Part shown: piece after piece, positions 24,721 to 36,409 of the stretch
Position numbering within the stretch: position 1 is the stretch's first letter
Layout: each line of letters starts with the position of its first letter
Origin: Trifolium pratense
Taxonomy: Eukaryota > Streptophyta > Magnoliopsida > Fabales > Fabaceae
DNA: 64,000 nt
Direction of reading: 5' to 3'
Assembly (NCBI RefSeq): GCF_020283565.1
Contig: NC_060062.1
Span: 58,612,439 to 58,676,438, forward strand
Notes under the pieces: generated by a model
Databases searched by the model: none
Told to the model about the DNA's origin: nothing
What the model saw: the letters and a program-made list of their open reading frames with translations, nothing else
Program-made: the position numbers and the translations under genes

Positions 24721-25993
24721 CCATGGGTGTCAACTGTCAAAGCAAACTACTGTAGATCCAAGAAAAAACCACCCCATTCTCAGATCCAAAACAAAAACAC
24801 AAGAACATGAAAACACAGAATAAAACCGCCGGAGAACGCGTGAGGGTGAGGGAGTGACCGCGAGAGAGAAGATTCGCCTGCGTGAGGGAGAGAGACCGCG
24901 GCGGTGGTCGGCCGGAATCGTGGCTGGGGGAGACGGTGGTGGCTCGGCCGAATTCGCAGTGGTTGGTTGGATTCGCGGCGACTTTTTTCTCCTTTCTTTT
25001 TCTGTTTCTTGTTCGATCTGCTTCTTCTTGTCTCTGTTTGTTTTTTTTGTTCTGTTTATAGGTGGTGGTGATGGATTTATGGTGGTTGTTTTTTTTTGTC
25101 CCTGGAAGCTTTTGAGTTTTTGTTTGATGAAAAACAACATATCTTTCTCTGATACGACAAAATACAAGTTTCATCTATGGACGCATACACACCGATTTTA
25201 ACCTGGGTTCGTCCGGTTCTCTGTTTTCCACGAATTCAAGTAGGAATTTTTGCGAACCAATTCGCGGTTCTCTCTTGGATGAACGAATTATGTGATTTAT
25301 GACGAAATCTTTATGATATATGTACATAATAATAAACATAACAAAAAAATAACCAAACCAAAACAAACAGAAATAAAAAAAAAAAACCAAAAAGAAGCAA
25401 ACAGAAACCACAAAGAAGTAACAGAACAAAGAAAACCATTTTTGGGTTTTGAACTGTTTGTTTAGATTTCGTTGTTTTAGGGGTTTGATTTGTGTTTAAA
25501 ACTGGTAAAAAATGTTTAAAAAAGGATTTGGGATTTTTTGGTTTTAATTTGGGATTTTTGGGTGGTTTTTAGGGTTCCGGCGCGGTGGCTACGCTGCCGG
25601 GAAATGGCCGGCACGGTGGTCCTGTCGCCGGTGTTCTTGAGCTCCTATGAATGTTCATAATTGAGGATGAACTTGAGAGAGAAAGAGAGAACGTAGAGTG
25701 AAAAATAGGAGGAAGAGAGAGAAAGAATTTGACAAAAATACAGAATGAAATATTTTTTAAGAAAGATATTTTTTTAATAAAGGAAGAAATGAAAAATAAT
25801 ATAGACCATTGGTGATATTTTAATCTGATGGTTATAAGTCATGATCTATGATAGATCATATGTTGTATGATTTATTGAAACACTTTACTTATAATCCTAC
25901 GTGGCATTGACTAATTCAACATGCTTTTTGATTGGACCATTGACCCAACTTCACCAAACAAGTGAGTTTTGTGACTTCACCCTAAAAGCTCCC
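24721..25993. other. Outer MULE right arm with captured-looking GC-rich pieces
   Basis: Overlapping Pro/Arg/Lys-rich frames around 24730-25200 and a Gly-rich one on the other strand are low-complexity consequences of GC-rich sequence. 25570-25640 (CCGGCGCGGTGGCTACGCTG) is a further GC-rich piece. The last 200 bp form the right terminal repeat. I see no convincing protein gene. Confidence 0.45.
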
Positions 25994-26083
25994 TTTTTTC
26001 AATTTGAAGAAGGTGTAGCTAGCTAAAATACACCTTCTATTTTATAAGTGAGAGTCTATTAGCAAAACATATATATATATATA

Positions 26084-26481
26084 GAGTCAGGATCCGTTGA
26101 CACCAACTAGTTTGACACTAAATGTTACACCTCTCAATAACGTTTTAACCGATATAAATTTTATAAAATCCACCGTTGGATTGAAAGTTTACATCATATA
26201 GATCATTTGTGTAAAATTTCAAATAAATCCAAAATCATTTGATATGTTATTGAGATACATCAAAATTAACGGTTTTTGTATTTTTTTAAATGCCGTTAAT
26301 CTTTATGTGTCTCAATAGCATATCAAATGATTTTGGATTTGTCTGAAATTTTACACAAATGATCTATATGATGTAAACTTTCAATCCAACGGTGGATTTT
26401 ATAAAATTTATATCGGTTAAAACATTATTGAGAGGTGTAACATTTGGTGTCAAACTAGTTGGTGTCAACGGATCCTGACTC
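26084..26481. mobile_element. Foldback MITE (almost complete hairpin)
   Basis: Left GAGTCAGGATCCGTTGACAC and its inverse at the right end; the two arms of about 190 bp are almost perfectly complementary around a short centre near 26280. It is flanked on both sides by ATATAT-rich sequence, so the target duplication cannot be fixed. It ends 255 bp upstream of the ATG of defensin-like gene 2. Confidence 0.85.
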
Positions 26482-26660
26482 ATATATATATATATATATT
26501 AAAACGTGTACACAAAAATTAAAATATGTACACAAGATAAATTTAATTATACTTTTTTTTAGTCAAATCAATTTTTACTTTTTTTTTAGTCAAATAAATT
26601 TTTATGTTTTTTAACAAAAGGTTTAATTCTACTTATTATCTTCTCCTGTCTATAGTGACT

Positions 26661-26668
26661 TATAAATA
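26661..26668 (+). promoter_or_regulatory. TATA box of defensin-like gene 2
   Basis: TATAAATA, about 70 bp before the ATG at 26737, in a flank alignable with gene 1. Confidence 0.65.
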
Positions 26669-26736
26669 CACGACTCTTGACTCTAAAGAAATCACTATCA
26701 AACCAAATAAACTTTTCAAAGAATAATTTGTGTCTA

Positions 26737-27552
26737 ATGGCAAACCACATCTCGAAATATTTTAATTTCTTTGTCATCCTAGCTATCATTGCCGCAGGTA
26801 AAGTGTCTCCAACATCTTGATGCAAGTTAAATTTTATATGATTATTAAATATGTTTTTCCTCAGGTAAATATATAATATTTTTCTTTTTAAATTTTTGTT
26901 TTATTTTAATTCTTGCAAATATACCAGTTTTTCTTTCTGTCATTATTGATTTTGTGTTAGTCATTGCAAAATGTATTGATAAAATATTTGATTTTATTTA
27001 TATATTACAGAATATTTGATTTTAGTACCTTAAAAATAGATTAAAACGAATATTATAGGCACTAATTTTTTTATGAAATTTTTTTGTCGAGACAAAAATA
27101 AAACTTTAAAGAATGAAAGCAAAAACAATGCTATGCCGACTAATTAAAAGTAAAGTTAAATCAATTTTAAATGATAATTAAAATTCTAATCTTTCTTTCT
27201 ACTTTTCTTGTGAATTGGATCCATAGTGCAATTAACAGTAAAAGGAGATCTAGTATGCTCAGAGATAATTCAAAGATGTGATCTCACAGATTGCCCTGCA
27301 TTTTGTAAATACCTTTATGGTAAGGAACTATATGGTCAGATATGTGATGACTTCAACCAATGCACTTGTTTTTTCCATCAAGATTCTTCATCACCACAAA
27401 TATGTCAAGTTGGATTGGGAGCATGCATTCCAGGTGAATGTGGTCAATCTTGTTGTAATGCAAAATGTGCTTCAAAGTTTAAACAAGGTGCTGGGTTTTG
27501 CCTTCCAAACCCTCGTACCAAGGGTAGATGTGTTTGTTCCTATAGAAGTTGA
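26737..27552 (+). CDS. Secreted tandem defensin-like peptide 2 (two exons)
   Basis: Exon 1 is 26737-26797 and exon 2 is 27227-27552, joined by an intron of 429 bp (GTAAAG, CCATAG), giving 128 residues. The signal peptide core FFVILAIIAA and all 16 cysteines of gene 1 are kept, in two CSalpha-beta-like blocks. It differs mainly in the first inter-cysteine loop, which is shorter, and in the linker and second-block loops; the KFKQG, LYGQICDDFN and CQVGLGAC segments are conserved. Promoter, intron and 3' flank also align with gene 1, so the pair arose by duplication of a unit of about 1.1 kb. Poly(A) signal AATAAA at 27583. Secretion is a strong prediction; the biological role is unknown. Confidence 0.87.
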
Positions 27553-27762
27553 AAACATATATTAATCAGATTATTATAATGAAATAAATCTATCTAATAT
27601 TTATTTTTATTCATGTTTCAAACTTACAATATTTTGGGTTATTGCTTTCACCTTAAAGTTTAGAGGATTATTATTTCATCTGAAATGAACTTTGTATTGT
27701 AATGTATTTTTATGCAAATATATAGAAGAGCTTAGCTCACTTTGATAGGCAATTGCATTATA

Positions 27763-27887
27763 CTCCCTCCGTCCCAAAATATAACTAAAAAGTGGTCAAT
27801 CAAAGTGGATGTATTTGGACTAAATTTTTAACCAAATACATCAACTTTTGTTGACCATTTTTTGCTTATATTTTGGGACGGAGGGAG
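27763..27887. mobile_element. Stowaway MITE, 125 bp
   Basis: CTCCCTCCGTCCCAAAATAT at the left and its inverse at the right, with TA on each side (27761-27762 and 27888-27889). Confidence 0.9.
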
Positions 27888-28250
27888 TATATGTTCTTGG
27901 GTTCGAATTCGAACTCCGATCGTCTCACTTATCCACTATAAGGATGAAATTTCTAGTCACTACTCCCTCCGGACACATTACTTTTTCAATGAATTTAAAA
28001 AATGTATTTTTACTTATAATTGTGTCCGGGAAAAAGTACACTTGTAGTAAAGAGATGACTAGTCAACATTTTCCAAGAGGTCAAAGTTTCTTTTTCTTTG
28101 AATAATAATGGCTAGTCATTTATGAAAATAATGACTAGTCATTTATGAAGCATATGACCGACATTAATTAAAACAAAGAAAAATGTTACTGTCAAACTCT
28201 ATGTCAAACTTTTTTTTTTCTTTCATATATTAATATGGATGTAGATAATA
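27888..28250. other. Intergenic, with a one-sided MITE end
   Basis: 27964 onward reads CTCCCTCCGGACACATTACT and a partial inverse GTGTCCGGG lies near 28021; this may be a decayed MITE. Nothing else is seen. Confidence 0.4.
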
Positions 28251-28748
28251 CAGTAGAAACTCTTTAAATTAATACTCGGTAAATTAATAAACTCTCTAAA
28301 ATAATAAATTTGTCCGGTCCCGACTTGGGCCAGTGTAAAAAATTGAATAATTCGATAAAATAATAAGATAATAATTTTTTGGGAGATCCCTTTATAATTT
28401 TCGGTCCCAAGAAAATCATAAATTAATAATTCATAGAAACTGAAAAAAAATATATTACACTTTGTTGAAATATGATTCAATAGTTGTTTGTTTTCCTTTA
28501 AAGTTCAAGTCTGTTTGGAGCTCATCTCTAAAGTTGTGAAGAGTGTTCGACGCTATAAGTGCTTCCTTTCGCGTAACAGGCTCCAAAGACACCGTATCAT
28601 CTTCGTCGTCATCCTCTGCATTGTTCTCAATGATAGTACGCACAATATCTTCTAAACTCTGAACCTCCGAACATGCTTCATTTTCACCTGGGTAATTCAT
28701 TAGATTGTCGATATCCATCTTATTACGATAGCCACATTGATTGATCAT
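28251..28748 (-). pseudogene. Pogo/Tigger-like transposase end with terminal repeat
   Basis: 28251 starts CAGTAGAAACTCTTTAAATT after a TA, the type of terminal repeat seen in plant pogo-like (Lemi1/Emigrant) elements. On the minus strand 28748-28455 encodes 97 residues with the usual C-terminal pattern of these DDE transposases: an acidic stretch (AEDDDEDD), then TRKEALIASNTLHNF and a final IESYFNKV. The catalytic domain and the other end are missing; different repeat sequence starts soon after 28748. It is a truncated relic. Confidence 0.65.
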
Positions 28749-28754
28749 AGTCTG

Positions 28755-29215
28755 GAGTGAAGCGGGTGGAAAAATGCGCGGGCGTAAAACGCTCGCTTAG
28801 ACAGTAAAGTCGCCACCGAACTTTATTTATTCCCGAAGGAATTGGAAAATATCGATAAAACCTTGAAAGAAAGGAAAGATGGTCGTCGCAACCATTTTCG
28901 GGTTCAGGAGTCGATTATGTGAGGGGAAGGTATTAACACCCCTTACATCCGTTGTACTCAACGGGAATCTTCTCATTAATTTTAGAGTTAGAAAGAGTGT
29001 TTTAATTTATTTGCTTGCTTTTTTTTTAATTATCGGAGTTATTTACAAGAGGGGAAAAAAATTAGTTTTTTATTAGTGTGCTTGACAAGATGTTGAATCT
29101 TGCTCCTACGTATCCCCGGGTGCAATGGAGGAATCAAAGCTACACGCAGTTCTTTGGTATAAAATGATTGTTTGTTGGTTGATTGTTGTTTTTGATTTAA
29201 AAATTTGGAAAAAAA
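28755..29215. repeat. Unclassified repeat, possibly Ty3/gypsy-related
   Basis: It contains GTCGCCACCGAACTTTATTT and, near 28930-28965, TATTAACACCCCTTACATCC. I associate such phrases with legume gypsy (Ogre/Tat-type) non-coding regions, from memory only. No ORF, no clear ends. Confidence 0.3.
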
Positions 29216-30391
29216 TGCTACTGCTGTAAAATATTATCGGCTGAGTCGCGGGTGAATACGCTCTCTTTAAGACGTTTCACGGTATTACTCAAATTGTGCA
29301 GAGTAAACTATCAACCGTGAAGTCTCCAGGATAAAACAGCCTTCACAATTTTAATACCGAATTGCTACTGCACTGTAGAATTCGGGCAGAGATACACCCT
29401 TCTATTGATTCGATGAATCAATTCAATAATTGATACAAGAGTATCAACTCAATGAAACAATAACGAAAGGAAAATTTTTGCGTGAAAGAAAGCAAGGAGA
29501 AAGAAGGAAAATAATTGTTCAGAGACTGTATGAACTGATGAAAAAATAATGAAAGCAAAGACTGCTATTTATAATGCAGTTCTAAACGAATTTGAATAGT
29601 GGGGAACTGATTTTCTACATTTGAGGAATCAGTTGAATTTCAAAAAACAAGTCACACGTGACCTGAATTGTAGGGAACGGATTCTTCCTTTGACTGAGTA
29701 ACGGATAAGCGCTGACACAGCTTTGAAGACTTGGTTTCATGCACAATTAACATGTGCGAAAATTAAAGCTCACACACTTAAAGAAAAATAAATTTTTCTT
29801 TTTCTTATTAAAAAATTAATATATCACCAAGACCCAAGCCCAAGCCCGGCCCGGCCCGATCCGAGCCGAGCCGGCCGGTCGGACGGACGGCGGCGGCGGC
29901 GCGCGCGTGTGTGATATTCGACATAGTGTGCGGTCTCCCTTTCTTACAAAAGTGGGTACCCCAAGGGCACACCCTTGGTTGCCACTTTGTGGTATATTTA
30001 CAAGAGTGACGCTTGTCTTGAACTCTATCTCGGATTTTTCTCAAACCGCACACAACCTCTCTTAGGGTGTATTCTTTGGCCCGTGCGTTAATGGCCCTGC
30101 ACGACTATCCCGTTTCATGAATGATCTAGGAGTTCGCCTCAAAACCCCATAGGAACCGGCCTCAGTTCCACATTCATATAGGTGAGTCTATCTGGAGTAC
30201 TCCTGAAGCTTGGTACTCCACTCATATCAGAGTCTAGATCTCATTAAGAGTTTCTATTAACTCAACCTTTTACTTCTGCTTCAGGATTCATGCTTCTTAT
30301 CTTGCATGTTCACGTCCTACCACTCATAACTTGTTGTTTACCCATTGAAACCTAATTCTTGGGATCTCCAGTCTTTTAGGTTGGGTTACCA
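29216..30391 (-). repeat. 3' LTR/UTR of copia element D (ends uncertain)
   Basis: Downstream (minus) of the element D pol stop. A TATA-like TTATAAATAG on the minus strand near 29570 supports an LTR promoter in that orientation. A candidate start is TGGAGATCCC at 30370 and a candidate end is near 29216. The other LTR is not in the window, so the ends cannot be checked. 29825-29910 is a very GC-rich run. Confidence 0.5.
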
Positions 30392-32724
30392 TTATGAGCA
30401 ATTCATAGGCATTAGTCCTATTTTTACATTAGTATTATAGACTTTCTCTTTAGTCAGTCCTTTCGTCAAAGGATCCGCTAAGTTTTCATCAGTGCGTACA
30501 TGATCCACTCTTACAGCCCCTTTAGAGATTGACTCTCTCACTGTGCTGTGCTTCCTTCTAATTTGACGTCTTTTACCATTATAAAATCGATTCTTAATTT
30601 TAGCGATAGCTGCAGTACTATCGCAGTGGATCAACACAGCTGGCATAGGTTTTTCCCATAGGGGAATCTCAGATAACAAGCATCTCAACCAGCTTGCTTC
30701 TTCACTTGTAGTTGCTGCTAGTGCTATTAATTCAGATTCCATAGTGGACTGTGCCAAAATGGTCTGTTTCTTAGATTTCCAAGACACAGCTCCTTCGGCT
30801 ATATTAAATATAAAGCCACTAGTTGCTTTGGAATCATCTGACAAGGTGTTCCAATCAGCGTCACTGTATCCTTCAAGCACGGCAGGAAATCTCTTATAAT
30901 GTAATCCGAGATTCATGGTTTTTTTAAGATATCCCATGCCTCTCTCAATAGCTTGCCAATGCTCATTACTAGGTCTGCTAGTAAATCTGCAAAGAAGTCC
31001 CACGACATAGGCTATGTCGGGTCTTGTACAATCAGTGGCATACCTAAGACTACCAATGATGCTCGCATATTCAGTTTGTCTAACACTTTCACCAGTGTTC
31101 TTAAATAGTTTTACACTAGCGTCATACGGAGTGTTCTTTTCTTTGCAGTCATAGTAACCATACTTCTTTAAGATCTTTTCCACATAATGTGACTGATCTA
31201 GGGATATTCCCTTCCCAGACCTGGTAATCTTGATTCCAAGAATCACACTTACTTCTCCGAGGTCTTTCATATCAAAGTTGTTACACAACAGTGATTTCAC
31301 AGCATTTACGGCAGAAAGGTTTGATCCAAATATGAGTAAGTCGTCTACATAGAGACACATGAAAGTGCAATTGCCATTTTCGAATTTGTAGTAAATACAT
31401 TTATCACTTTCATTTACTTTGAACCCATTCGACAACATTAAATTGTCAAACTTTTCATGCCATTGCTTAGGAGCTTGTTTTAGACCATACAGAGACTTAT
31501 CTAACTTACAGACTTTATTTTCTTGTCCGTGGATCACAAATCCTTCAGGTTGTTCCATATAGATTTCTTCTTCTAAGTCACCATTTAGGAAAGCGGTTTT
31601 AACATCCATTTGGTGTAAAGTTAAATTAAAAATTACGGCAATAGAAATAAGTACCCTTATGGATGCTATTCGAGTGACCGGAGAAAAAGTGTCGAAGAAA
31701 TCTATATTTTCTCTTTGTCTAAAACCTTTGGCGACAAGGCGAGCCTTGTACTTTTCTATAGAGCCATCTGATTTTAGTTTCTTTTTCAAAATCCATTTAC
31801 AACCAATAGGTTTGCAACCAGGAGGCAAATCTACCAAAGGCCAAGTTTCGTTAGATTCTAGAGAATCCATCTCATCGTTAATAGCTTCTTGCCATAAATC
31901 TGCATCCAGAGATGACAATGCTTCTTGAAGATTTTTAGGATCTTCTTCTAAAGTATATGCCGAATATTCGGGACCATAGTCTTTAGCTACTCTCACTCTT
32001 TTACTTCTTCGAAGTTCAATTTCAGTATTGTTGTTGCTCTCAGAGTTTCTTATCACAGGAATGTGACTTGATTCGGTGCCCCCACTATTTCTTAATTTAA
32101 AAGGAAATTTATCTTCAAAAAAATCAGCGTCAACTGATTCTATGATTACTTTAGCATTCAGGTCAAAAAACCTGTAAGCTTTACTGTTTGCAGCATACCC
32201 AATGAATACGCATTCATAGGCTCTACTAGCAAGTTTTACTCGCTTCGGGTCAGGTTTCCTGACATAAGCTAGACATCCCCAAGTTCTCAAATAAGACAGG
32301 TTTGGTTGTCTTTTCTTTAATGTCTCATATGGTGAGATCATTTTCTTAGACTTAGGGACTCTATTCAGGACAAAGCAAACAGTCAATATAATTTCCCCCC
32401 ACCAGTGTGAAGCAGCGCCTGAATTTAACATTATAGCAACAACTAATTCTATGAGAGTTCTATTTTTTCTTTCTGCTTTACCATTCATTTCAGGGGAATA
32501 TGGTGCAGTCATTTCATGTATAATTCCATGTTGTTTATAAAAATCATTAAATAAACTAGAATTATATTCAGTTCCTCTATCACTACGTAATCTCTTAATT
32601 TTCATACTAAATTGATTTTCAATTTCATTTACAAACACTTTAAACACATCAAATGCTTCACTTTTATGTTTCATTAGATATACAAAGGTGTAATCAGAAC
32701 AATCATCAATAAATGTGATAAAGT
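30392..32724 (-). CDS. pol: Copia element D: Pol (integrase-RT-RNase H), 5' truncated
   Basis: An uninterrupted Ty1/copia Pol of a different lineage from A, B and E. The open frame continues upstream of the first ATG (32674) to 32724, where element C begins, with the integrase phrase FITFIDDCSDY. Next come the second integrase Asp in RLRSDRGTEY and the Glu in NGKAERKNRT, the RT catalytic LYVDDLLIFGS, RNase H GYSDADWN and STMESELIAL, and the end DPLTKGL. Gag, protease and the first integrase Asp are missing because C split the gene; the rest would lie beyond C, outside this window. The ORF looks undamaged, so the disruption by C is relatively young. Confidence 0.9.
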
Positions 32725-35312
32725 TGTTGAGGCAAAATCCATTTTAGTATTTTAATGACAACAAACCTTATGGAATAAATGTTAAGTTTTATGAATGGTG
32801 ATCTACTGATGTTTGCACTTGAGTTTTTGTTGAAAGATAGATATTATCAAGTGGACGAGCTAGAGGCTACTCACGTCAACAAGTGCATTTATATACTCAA
32901 ACAATGAAAGAATTGGAGTATCATCAGATAATTACAACAGTAGTATCACAAGCTTCAAGAAGATTTTTAAAGACTGTTGTTTTGAATCATAAAAAGATTC
33001 ATCGAAGGATCAAGCAAGAAAGTGAGTTTCATGGATAATTGTCTTCCTCATCACTCAAGGATCACAACAAGTATTGAATAATCAAGGAAGAATTTGAGGA
33101 TCATAGTTGAAGAATCAGGATGAAAAAACCTGCATCACAAGCTACTCAAGAATATATTGATTTTATGTGACAAGGGTTACAATGAGTTTTTGAGTTATAT
33201 GCTTTGAGGATTTACTACTACAATTAATATTAATGGGAATGATGCATTCATGGAGGATCTTCATAACCTACTCAAAGTATCATTTTACCAAAGCTTCTCA
33301 AGATGACAACATTTGAGAATGATGGTCATGAGTTTTTCAAAGGAGCTTATGCACAAGGAATAAATGTTTTAATCATTCTCAATGATGAGTACTCCATGTC
33401 TCCACTAAAGAATCTTAAAGATCATCAATGAGCAAGCAACCATGTGTGCAAAACATCAAAGAGGAATTGAGGGAAGTTTTGCAGCAGCAAGATTTCAAGT
33501 TAATTGATCAAGATCGCGTGTCTCACTCCTTGAAGAAAATCTTGAATGCTGGTTCAAGAATGCTCTGAGAACATTCTACAGTTCATGCTTCATTTTCTCC
33601 AAGAACGAGCTTCATAGCAAAAGTACTTATTTCTTTAAGTCAACTATGTTCAAGACAAAGAAACACTTTTATCTTGGTTTTAAATCACAAGATCACAATA
33701 GTTTATGATCAATTAAGGCAAGGAATATTTGGGAGAAAAGTGACTTTCCCCTTTGGCCATAGTTAATGATCAAACATGTGCAACATGATAAATTCTCAAG
33801 GCAAGATCTCATCAGGTGTCTCAAGTGTTTTTAGACAAAGTTTACATAGACCAATGAGAATGGGACAACACATCTTCAACTCATAGTTGTCATGTACTTT
33901 CAATTTCATTGTTAAATGAACATTCTCCAAAGAGATTAATTTTTAATCAAGAGTGAAAGTACTTGGAAAGGACATCATGAACAGTTCCAAGAAGGACAAT
34001 ACAGCTGCTTCCTCTACATATTACAGCTGGTTTCTGTCATGCATCAAATCTGCTTCAAAAGAACAAAGTCATATATTACCCAGTCTGGAGAACACTCTGA
34101 GAACGATGCTGAGAATGACTGTCCTTTACATTTGAAGATGCAAACTCATCTACAGCTGGCCAAAACGTGTTTAAATGATTTGTAACGGCTATACTTGGTG
34201 GAAAAGCAATGGACAACTATCTACAACTCATTGCAAGCTGTCATTATGGCTCTTTTGTTTGAAAATATGAAGAACAGCAGAGAGAACGTTCTGAGAAAGA
34301 ACAGGCAGAACTTATCTACTCAACAATTCAGCATGAGCTGTCTATTTTGAAGCAACTAGCCGTTGGAAAACTTCCTTTGGGACCAAGGAACTGAAGACTC
34401 AAGGTTCAACTATAAAAGGAAGGCTTTGGCAACATTGAAGAGCAAGAGTTGAAGCTACAAATCATCAATCACTTGTTTTTGTCTACAAGTCATGAAACTC
34501 TTCTTTTATCACTCACACTCAAGATCCACATTCTCATCATACTTCTGAGTTTAGAGTGTTTTTATTTGCTTCTCAAACTAACCTTTGAGTTTCTAAAAGC
34601 AAATAACTCAAGAGACCATTTTTCAACATAACCCATTTTTAAGTGGTTACATCTTTGTCTCTTTATTTAAATCTCTCTCACTCCAAACACTATAATCTTA
34701 ATACTAGAATCAGTATATCATTTGAGTGAATTGAGAGTGTTTCCATTGTAACAAGCTTCTCAATTGTTTGAGTTTTTGTAAAAGCTTGAAGACCCAAACC
34801 ATCATCATTTGTAAAAGATTGGCTCAAGTCAATACGTAACTATTGATTGAGTGACACCTTATAAAGTCTGGAGGACTTAGGTAGATCAAGCGAGTGAAGC
34901 TTGGAAGATTATGATCTTGGACTAGATCAAGGAAGAAGTGTAATTTGAGATCGGTAGTATCTCATAGTGGATAATCTCACAGGAGCGTGAGGACTGGAGT
35001 AGCCCATACTATTAGGGGGTGAACCAGGATAATTGTTTGTGTGTTGTTTCGCTTCCTTATCCTCTTTTATTTACTGTAAACACACATCACACAAAGCACT
35101 TCATTATATTTAATTTGAATCCTCACGCAGTAGAGAACGTTCTCAGAACAATCTATTTTATAGTAAAGAACGTTCTCAGACCAAACTGTTCTATAATTCA
35201 CTAACATTTATCCAAGTATACACTTGTGATCAATTTTGTAGAATGCAGGATTAATTTTTAAAAAGGGTCACAATTCAAACCCCCCTTTCTTGTGACTATT
35301 TCTTCCACTTCA
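32725..35312 (+). repeat. 5' LTR of large element C (2588 bp)
   Basis: It opens TGTTGAGGCAAAATCC inside element D pol and closes CTTCCACTTCA before a primer-binding site. The first 1120 bp match the truncated 3' LTR at 54254-55374 with about five differences by eye. TATA TATAAAAG at 34411-34418. Several GAACGTTC or GAACATTC palindromes (33570, 34284, 35130, 35168) resemble heat-shock-element cores. The target bases before it are AAAGT. Small ORFs in it are not genes. Confidence 0.92.
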
Positions 35313-35327
35313 ATTGGTATCAGAGCC
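35313..35327 (+). other. Primer-binding site of element C
   Basis: ATTGGTATCAGAGCC follows the LTR directly and contains TGGTATCAGAGC, complementary to the 3' end of initiator methionine tRNA. This fits copia elements and fixes the LTR end and the plus orientation. Confidence 0.9.
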
Positions 35328-35381
35328 TGGTTCTAAGGTTTGAGCACTTAACAGTGTAAGAGGAAAAGATTCAGGAAGGAA

Positions 35382-36400
35382 GTGATGTCGAAACCTGCAA
35401 ATCAAAGTTCGAGCCATAAATGCAAAAAGAAGGGACATTCCAAAACTAAATGTCCTAAGAACAAGAAAGTGCAAAGAAAGCTTGCTTCAAAGATGAAATC
35501 TACGATGGCAACTACAGATGACTTTGATGGCTTAAAAATAGAAGAAAAAGCCAACTCATGTTCAATGGTAGATAAAGAGGTAACAACTTTTGAATCTTGT
35601 CCTGCATGTAAAGTAATGGAAGTTGGATTTGATAATCTTCTTAAAAGCTCAAACATTATATCTCAAAAGTATACAATTATGGAAAATCGACTATTTGAGA
35701 TTGAGAAAGAAAATGAGAAATTGCAAATCTTAAATGATAAATATTTTAAAATGATTCAAGAATTGCAATACTCTCATTTGGAAATGTTTGAACAAACAAA
35801 GATTCTCAACGAGGAAGAAATCAATAATCATATTTCAGAATGCTATATGAATCATGAAGAGAATGATGTTTTGAAAGGAAATGTTTTAGAATTGAAAAAC
35901 GACATTACAAGTTCTACAAAATCTAGAGAAACTTTTCAAAACATAAAGGAATCACAAGTAGTAATTTTTGACAAAACTTATTTAGGTTGTGGAAATTTTC
36001 AAAAACAAAAGTCTTATGAGAATTTTTTTTTGTTCCTCATAAAGATAAAAAATTACAGAGATACAAATGCTCATATTGTTACAAATATGGACATATTGAA
36101 TCCTTTTGTTTTAAGAAAAAATTCAAAAGAAAAGAACATTCTCATCAGAAACAAGAACATTCTCAGAAGGTTCTCAAAATGCATTCTTATTCCAAAACTT
36201 CCTATAAGAGATCAACTTATCATCATAAGAAGAAATCTTATAAGAGGAATGACACTAACCTTCAAGGACCCAGATCACTATGGGTACCAAAATCATTACT
36301 AACTTGTGTTGCAGGAACATCTTTAAGCAGTCAAGAAAAAGCCTCAAGACTTGGAAAATTGATACTCAAGGAATATGACTTGAGAAAGACAATATTTCCT
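35382..36400 (+). pseudogene. gag: Element C: gag remnant with zinc knuckles
   Basis: The first frame (35382-36302) begins with a CCHC knuckle of the form CKKKGHSKTKCP, then a Glu/Lys/Leu/Asn-rich stretch likely to be coiled coil (about residues 80-170). A second knuckle, CSYCYKYGHIESFC, is read in another frame near 36066-36110, and GPRSLWVPKSLLTC, a phrase found before protease in SIRE-type Gag, appears near 36270. The N-terminal Gag part is missing and at least one frameshift divides the ORF. No protease, integrase or RT follows. It gives element C its link to SIRE-like copia. Confidence 0.65.
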
Positions 36401-36409
36401 CATATTTAA

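Noticed and set aside
24730..25201. Overlapping 115-145 codon ORFs on both strands
   Set aside because: Frames overlap in several phases, are Pro/Arg/Lys or Gly/Val low complexity, match no family I know, and lie in GC-rich exon-like sequence inside the outer MULE.
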